Assembly: GCA_012516115.1 (NCBI GenBank)
Contig: JAAYXC010000294.1
Coordinates: 1 to 9,051, forward strand
Length of the DNA: 9,051 nucleotides
Origin: Bacillota bacterium
GTDB taxonomy: Bacteria; Bacillota; UBA4882; JAAYXC01
Reading direction: 5' to 3'
A program made the position numbers and the translations under genes. This document shows, piece after piece, positions 5,447-9,051 of the stretch (its first letter is position 1; each line of letters begins with the position of its first letter). Below the pieces are notes generated by a model. It did no database searches. It saw only the letters and a list, made by a program, of their open reading frames with translations, and was not told the DNA's origin.

Positions 5447-7197
5447 GCCCTGGGAAGGGTGAAGCGGAAGCGGGCACCTTGGCCGTCCTCCACCCAGACC
5501 CGGCCGCCGTAGCCTTCCACCAGATGTTTGACGATGGCGAGCCCTAACCCCGTGCCGCCCGCCGCGCGCGAGCGGGCCTTGTCCAGGCGGTAGAAGCGCT
5601 CGAAGATGCGTTTCCGCTCCGCGGCAGGGATGCCCGGGCCTTCGTCCCAGACCGTGACGGTGATCCATTCCGGATCGTGGGTGGCCTCCACGCCGAAGGC
5701 CGTCCCCGCGGGGGTATGGCGGACGGCGTTGTCGAGGAGGTTGATGAGGATCTGGGGGACGTGGTCTGGGTCCGCCTTGGCCGGCGGAAGGCCCGGCGGG
5801 AAGTAGAAAAGGGGCCTCCGCGGGGCCTCCCCGGGCGGGAAGAGGCGGTCGATGACCTCCTCCACCAGCGCGGGAAGGGAGAAGACGCGGACCGTGGCGG
5901 GCATCTTCCCCTCGTCGAGCTTGGCCAGGGTCAAGAGGTCGTTGACCAGGGCGTTCAACCGGTCGCACTCGGCCTCGATGGAGGCAAGGAAATCGCGCCG
6001 GCGTGCCTCGTCCATTCCGTCGCGGAGGAGGGTCTCGACCATGAGCTTGACGGCGGCCAAGGGCGTGCGGAGTTCGTGGGAGACGTTGGCCACGAAGTCC
6101 TGGCGGACCCGTTCCAAGCGCCGTAGGGCGGTGAGGTCGCGCAGGACGAGCAAGGTCGAGGGAGATCCGGTCCCGGCCTCGGCGACGGGAGTGAGAACGG
6201 CGTAAAGGTGGCGCCTGGCCGGGAAGTCCAGGGTGAACTCGCCCTCCACCGGTCTTTGTTCTTCGATCGCCTTGGCGATGAGTTCTTTCGCCGCGCCGGG
6301 GAGAAGAAGCTCGGCCGGGGTGCGGCCCTCGATCGCGTTGGCCGCCAGGCCGAGGAATTCCCCGGCCTTTTTATTGGCCAGGGTAACGCGTTGTTCTCCG
6401 TCGAAGACGAGAACCCCATCGGCCATGGTGGAAAGCACCGCGGCGAGCCTCCCCTTTTCCGCCGCCAGGTTTGCCACCAAACCCTGGATCTCTTCGGCCA
6501 TCCGGTTAAAGGCCTCCGCCAAGGTCCCGAGTTCGTCCCGACCGGGGACCCGCACGCGCGCCCCGAGTTCCCCCCGTCCCAGCCGCCGGGCCGCGGCCTC
6601 AAGCTCCCCTAAAGGCCGGATCAGGCGGCGGAGGATGATAAAACCGATGCCGAGGGCGAGGAGGGAGGCGAGCCCGAGTCCGCCGGCGAAGGCCACCCGG
6701 AGGCGGTGGAGGGCGCGCGCGATCTCCCGTTGGGCCTTGGCCACCCGCAGGACGCCGACGACGTGGCCGCGATGATTTAAGGGCACGGCGAGATAGAGGA
6801 ACTCGGTCCGGAGGGTACGGCTGAAACGGCGGGAGGCGGAGACCTCGCCGGAGAGGGCCTTCTTCACCTCCGGCCGGTCGCGGTGGTTCTCCATGGCCGC
6901 GGCGGGGTAATGGCTATCGCCGATCACGCGGCCGTCCGTGGCGATGAGGGTCAAGCGGATTCCCAGGGCGTGCGCCAAAGGGATGAGATCTTCCGGCCAG
7001 AGGGGCCCGGAAGAAGCGAAGTGGACGGTCTTGGCCAGTCCCTCGGCCACGGCCCGCAAGGTCTCTTCCTCGCGCCGGGCGAGGCGGCGCTCCTCCGGTT
7101 CCAGGAAGAAAAAGACAAAGGCCAGGGCGGAAAGGAGGACGAAGGCCCCGTAGGCGAGGAAGATCTTGGTGGTGAATTTAAAGTTTCCGCTTCTCAT
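5443..7197 (-). CDS. phoR: Phosphate regulon sensor histidine kinase PhoR
   Basis: The 584-residue membrane kinase has a first transmembrane helix at about 11-32 and an extracytoplasmic sensor region at about 33-165 of PDC/Cache-like character. The second helix is at about 168-190, HAMP at 191-240 and a PAS domain at about 253-355. HisKA carries the phospho-accepting H374 in FVANVSHELRTPL. The ATPase domain shows the N box NLLDNAVRH (486-494), the G1 box DEGPGIP (518-524) and the G2 box GGTGLGLAI (547-555), so all catalytic motifs are intact. The HAMP-PAS order matches Gram-positive PhoR. It autophosphorylates and passes the phosphate to the response regulator encoded just upstream. Its ATG (7197-7195) overlaps that gene's TGA in an ATGA junction, so translation is coupled. 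Its assignment to phosphate sensing, rather than another PAS kinase, comes mainly from the pstB-phoU context. Confidence 0.94.
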   Translation of the reverse strand: MRSGNFKFTTKIFLAYGAFVLLSALAFVFFFLEPEERRLARREEETLRAVAEGLAKTVHFASSGPLWPEDLIPLAHALGIRLTLIATDGRVIGDSHYPAAAMENHRDRPEVKKALSGEVSASRRFSRTLRTEFLYLAVPLNHRGHVVGVLRVAKAQREIARALHRLRVAFAGGLGLASLLALGIGFIILRRLIRPLGELEAAARRLGRGELGARVRVPGRDELGTLAEAFNRMAEEIQGLVANLAAEKGRLAAVLSTMADGVLVFDGEQRVTLANKKAGEFLGLAANAIEGRTPAELLLPGAAKELIAKAIEEQRPVEGEFTLDFPARRHLYAVLTPVAEAGTGSPSTLLVLRDLTALRRLERVRQDFVANVSHELRTPLAAVKLMVETLLRDGMDEARRRDFLASIEAECDRLNALVNDLLTLAKLDEGKMPATVRVFSLPALVEEVIDRLFPPGEAPRRPLFYFPPGLPPAKADPDHVPQILINLLDNAVRHTPAGTAFGVEATHDPEWITVTVWDEGPGIPAAERKRIFERFYRLDKARSRAAGGTGLGLAIVKHLVEGYGGRVWVEDGQGARFRFTLPRA

Positions 7198-7871
7198 CGC
7201 CGGAATTTATACCCGCTCCCCCGCACGGTCAGGATAAAGGTGGGGTTTCCTGGGTCCGGCTCGATCTTCTCCCGCAGCCACCGGATGTGAACGTCCACCG
7301 TCCGCGGGTCGCCGAAGAAGTCCCGGCCCCAGACGAGGTCGAGCAGTTGCTCGCGGGAGAGGACCTGGCCACGGTGGCGGACGAGGACCTGGAGGAGGTC
7401 GAATTCTTTCGCCGAGAGCTCGACCGGCTTCCCGGCCACCGTGACTTCCCGGCCTTCCAGGTCGATGCGGAGGCGATCGTCGATGACGATGGGCGCGGCG
7501 GCGGCCATCTCGCTCCGGCGGAGGACCGAGCGTACGCGGGCCAGGAGTTCGCGCAGGCTGAAGGGCTTGGTCACGTAGTCGTCGGCCCCCATCTCCAGGC
7601 CGAGCACGCGGTCGGCCTCCGCTTCCCGGGCGGTGAGGATGATGATGGGCGTGGTAAGCCCTGCGGCGCGGACGCGGCGGCAGACCTCGATTCCGTCCAG
7701 CCCGGGCAGCATGAGATCGAGGATCACGAGGTCGGGCGGGGAAGAAAGGATGGTCTGCAGCCCCACGCGGCCGTCGGAGGTCGTCTCCACCCGGTAGCCT
7801 TCCCGTTCGAGGTTGAAGGCGATGCTCTCGGCGATGGGCCGTTCGTCCTCGATGATGAGTATCCGTTTGAT
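7194..7871 (-). CDS. phoB: Phosphate regulon response regulator PhoB/PhoP (OmpR family), non-canonical start
   Basis: As annotated the product has 225 residues, normal for the family. The receiver domain (about 1-118) has the acidic pair E8/D9, the phosphorylation site D52 in VILDLMLPG, T80 in IIILTA and K102 in YVTKPF. The C-terminal winged helix (about 130-225) carries the OmpR-type motifs LSAKEFDLL, LSREQLLD and RTVDVHIRWLREK, ending in GSGYKFRR. Homology demands a start near KRILIIEDE, yet the frame has no ATG, GTG or TTG between an upstream TGA inside phoU and a GTG at 7790. That GTG would delete 27 residues including D9. I place the start at ATC 7871-7869, which has GGGGGG 6 nt upstream. 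ATT 7895-7893, overlapping the phoU stop, is the main alternative. A base error turning ATG into ATC is also possible. The gene lies between phoU and phoR in one operon. Confidence 0.9.
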   Translation of the reverse strand: MKRILIIEDERPIAESIAFNLEREGYRVETTSDGRVGLQTILSSPPDLVILDLMLPGLDGIEVCRRVRAAGLTTPIIILTAREAEADRVLGLEMGADDYVTKPFSLRELLARVRSVLRRSEMAAAAPIVIDDRLRIDLEGREVTVAGKPVELSAKEFDLLQVLVRHRGQVLSREQLLDLVWGRDFFGDPRTVDVHIRWLREKIEPDPGNPTFILTVRGSGYKFRR

Positions 7872-7890
7872 TCCGATCCCCCCGGTAGGT

Positions 7891-8550
7891 TCAATAGTGT
7901 TCTTTGCGGCCGGTGACCATGAAGATCACGCGTTCCCCGATGTTGGTGGCGTGGTCCCCGACGCGCTCCAGGTAACGCGCGGCGAAGAGGAGGTTTATCG
8001 CCTGGACGAGCGCCCGCCGTTCGGCGCCGGCCAGGATGTACCCGACGAGTTCGTCGAAGAGCTCGGCGAAGATACGATCCACCTCGTCGTCCCGGCGGCA
8101 GTTGGCCGCGGCCAGCTCCGGATCGCCCTGGACGTAGGCCCGGAGGCTGGTATGGACCATCTCCTGGACGATCCCGGCCATGCGGGGGATGTCGATGAGC
8201 GGTTTGATGAGGGGTTCATCCGCCAGGCGCAAGGCGATCTCGGCGATGTTCACCGCGTGATCGGCGATGCGCTCGAGGTCCGTCGTCATCCGGTAGGCGG
8301 CGGCCACGGCCCGGAGGTCCCCCGCCACGGGCTGCTGGAGCGCGATGAGTCTGAGGCAGTCCTCTTCCAGTTCGTAGGTCAGCTCATCGATGGCGTCGTC
8401 GCCGTCGACGACTTTTTGGGCCAGGGCCCGGTCCTGGCGGGCCAGGGCGTCCACGGCGTCCCGGACGGCCTCGGTGGCCATCACGGCCATGGCGAGGAGT
8501 TTCTCTTTGAGCTCGGCCAAGGCCCGCTCGTATCCCGCGCGCGGCGTCAT
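7891..8550 (-). CDS. phoU: Phosphate transport system regulatory protein PhoU
   Basis: PhoU links the Pst transporter to the PhoR kinase, keeping the regulon off when phosphate is plentiful. The 219-residue protein has two tandem three-helix PhoU repeats. The metal-binding repeat signatures appear as DLERIADHAVNIAE (about residues 90-103) and YLERVGDHATNIGE (about 192-205). Length and repeat structure match the family. The start is ATG 8550-8548, with an AAGGGGGG run about 10 nt upstream that spans the end of pstB. It lies 15 nt after the pstB stop and ends about 19 nt before the proposed phoB start, so all four genes of this cluster are probably co-transcribed. It is predicted to be a cytoplasmic, membrane-associated peripheral protein. 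Confidence 0.96.
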   Translation of the reverse strand: MTPRAGYERALAELKEKLLAMAVMATEAVRDAVDALARQDRALAQKVVDGDDAIDELTYELEEDCLRLIALQQPVAGDLRAVAAAYRMTTDLERIADHAVNIAEIALRLADEPLIKPLIDIPRMAGIVQEMVHTSLRAYVQGDPELAAANCRRDDEVDRIFAELFDELVGYILAGAERRALVQAINLLFAARYLERVGDHATNIGERVIFMVTGRKEHY

Positions 8551-8565
8551 CTTTTCAAACCCCCC

Positions 8566-9051
8566 TTACCCGAACCTTCCCGTGAGATAGTCCTCGGTCT
8601 CTTTCTTTTCGGGCGCGGTCATCATCTTCGCGGTGGGCCCGTGCTCCACCAGCCGCCCCAGGAGGAAGAACCCCATGAAGTCCGAGATCCGCGCCGCCTG
8701 CTGGAGGTTGTGCGTGACGATGACGATGGTGTATCTTTTCATTAATTCTAGGAGCAAATCCTCGATCCTGGTCGTGGAAATAGGATCCAGGGCCGAACAG
8801 GGCTCGTCCATGAGGATGACCTCCGGCTCCACCGCCAGGCAGCGGGCGATGCAGAGTCGCTGTTGTTGACCGCCGGAAAGGCTTAAAGCCGGGGCGTACA
8901 GGCGGTCTTTGACTTCTTCCCAGAGTCCGGCGGCGGTAAGGCTTCGTTCCACGATCTCCTCCAGACGACGGCGGTCCTTTAACCCGTGGATCTTCGGCCC
9001 GTAGGCCACGTTCTCGAAGATGCTCATGGGGAAGGGGTTTGGCCGCTGGAA
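8566..9051 (-). CDS. pstB: Phosphate ABC transporter ATP-binding protein PstB, partial (5' end beyond window)
   Basis: The visible 161 residues run from the Q-loop FQRPNPFPMSI to the stop TAA 8568-8566. The ABC signature LSGGQQQRLCIAR, Walker B VILMDEPCSALDP and the H-loop VTHNLQQA are all present. The Q-loop sequence and the C-terminal MTAPEKKETEDYLTGRFG are characteristic of PstB. The missing N-terminal part, about 90 residues judged from the usual length of about 250, would contain the Walker A motif. PstB hydrolyses ATP to drive high-affinity phosphate import through PstC and PstA, with PstS as binding protein; those genes presumably lie beyond the right edge, upstream in the same operon. 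An internal ATG at 9027 should not be taken as the start, because the frame and the conserved Q-loop continue to the window edge. Confidence 0.97.
   Translation of the reverse strand, partial: FQRPNPFPMSIFENVAYGPKIHGLKDRRRLEEIVERSLTAAGLWEEVKDRLYAPALSLSGGQQQRLCIARCLAVEPEVILMDEPCSALDPISTTRIEDLLLELMKRYTIVIVTHNLQQAARISDFMGFFLLGRLVEHGPTAKMMTAPEKKETEDYLTGRFG

Noticed and set aside
7813..8745. A 310-codon plus-strand open frame opposite phoU and pstB
   Set aside because: It lies antisense to two well-conserved genes, has no family resemblance and no credible ribosome binding site; it is a codon-bias shadow.

Overview
The window is gene-dense, roughly 60-65% GC DNA with short spacers, frequent gene overlaps, strong GGAGG-type ribosome binding sites and some GTG/TTG starts. 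The protein families point to a Bacillota (Firmicutes) genome, probably a high-GC, perhaps thermophilic clostridial lineage of the Moorella/Desulfotomaculum type. This rests on the clostridial-type aspartate kinase, an AhpF-like reductase paired with a tiny glutaredoxin, and an ECF sigma/zinc-finger anti-sigma/small membrane protein cluster. The assignment is inference from family resemblance, not a database match.

Left part (1-2058, minus strand): one apparent operon reads leftward. It holds an ECF sigma factor (1495-2058), a zinc-finger anti-sigma factor overlapping it by 16 nt, a small multi-helix membrane protein (440-892), and a membrane protein that runs off the left edge (1-436). A candidate ECF-type promoter, probably autoregulatory, precedes the sigma gene. 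The anti-sigma gene shows a likely frame break near 1070-1090. Its original frame stays open into the next gene, so a naive gene call would report one fused 356-residue protein.

Middle part (2163-5446, plus strand): a 77-residue glutaredoxin-like protein and an AhpF/thioredoxin-reductase-like flavoprotein form a redox pair. An endonuclease/exonuclease/phosphatase-family protein follows, with no visible ribosome binding site and a -10-like box 7 nt before its GTG. Then comes aspartate kinase, with its own clear sigma-A promoter and an inverted repeat whose downstream arm covers its ribosome binding site.

Right part (5443-9051, minus strand): a phosphate-starvation cluster reads leftward: pstB (5' end beyond the window), phoU, phoB and phoR. 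PstB powers phosphate uptake, PhoU links transporter state to signalling, and PhoR/PhoB are the sensor kinase and response regulator. The phoB reading frame has no ATG, GTG or TTG at its expected start; an ATC codon lies where the conserved N-terminus begins. phoR and the aspartate kinase gene converge with overlapping stop codons and no terminator between them.

No RNA genes, mobile elements, CRISPR arrays or long repeats were seen. The longest non-coding stretch is the 104-nt divergent region 2059-2162.
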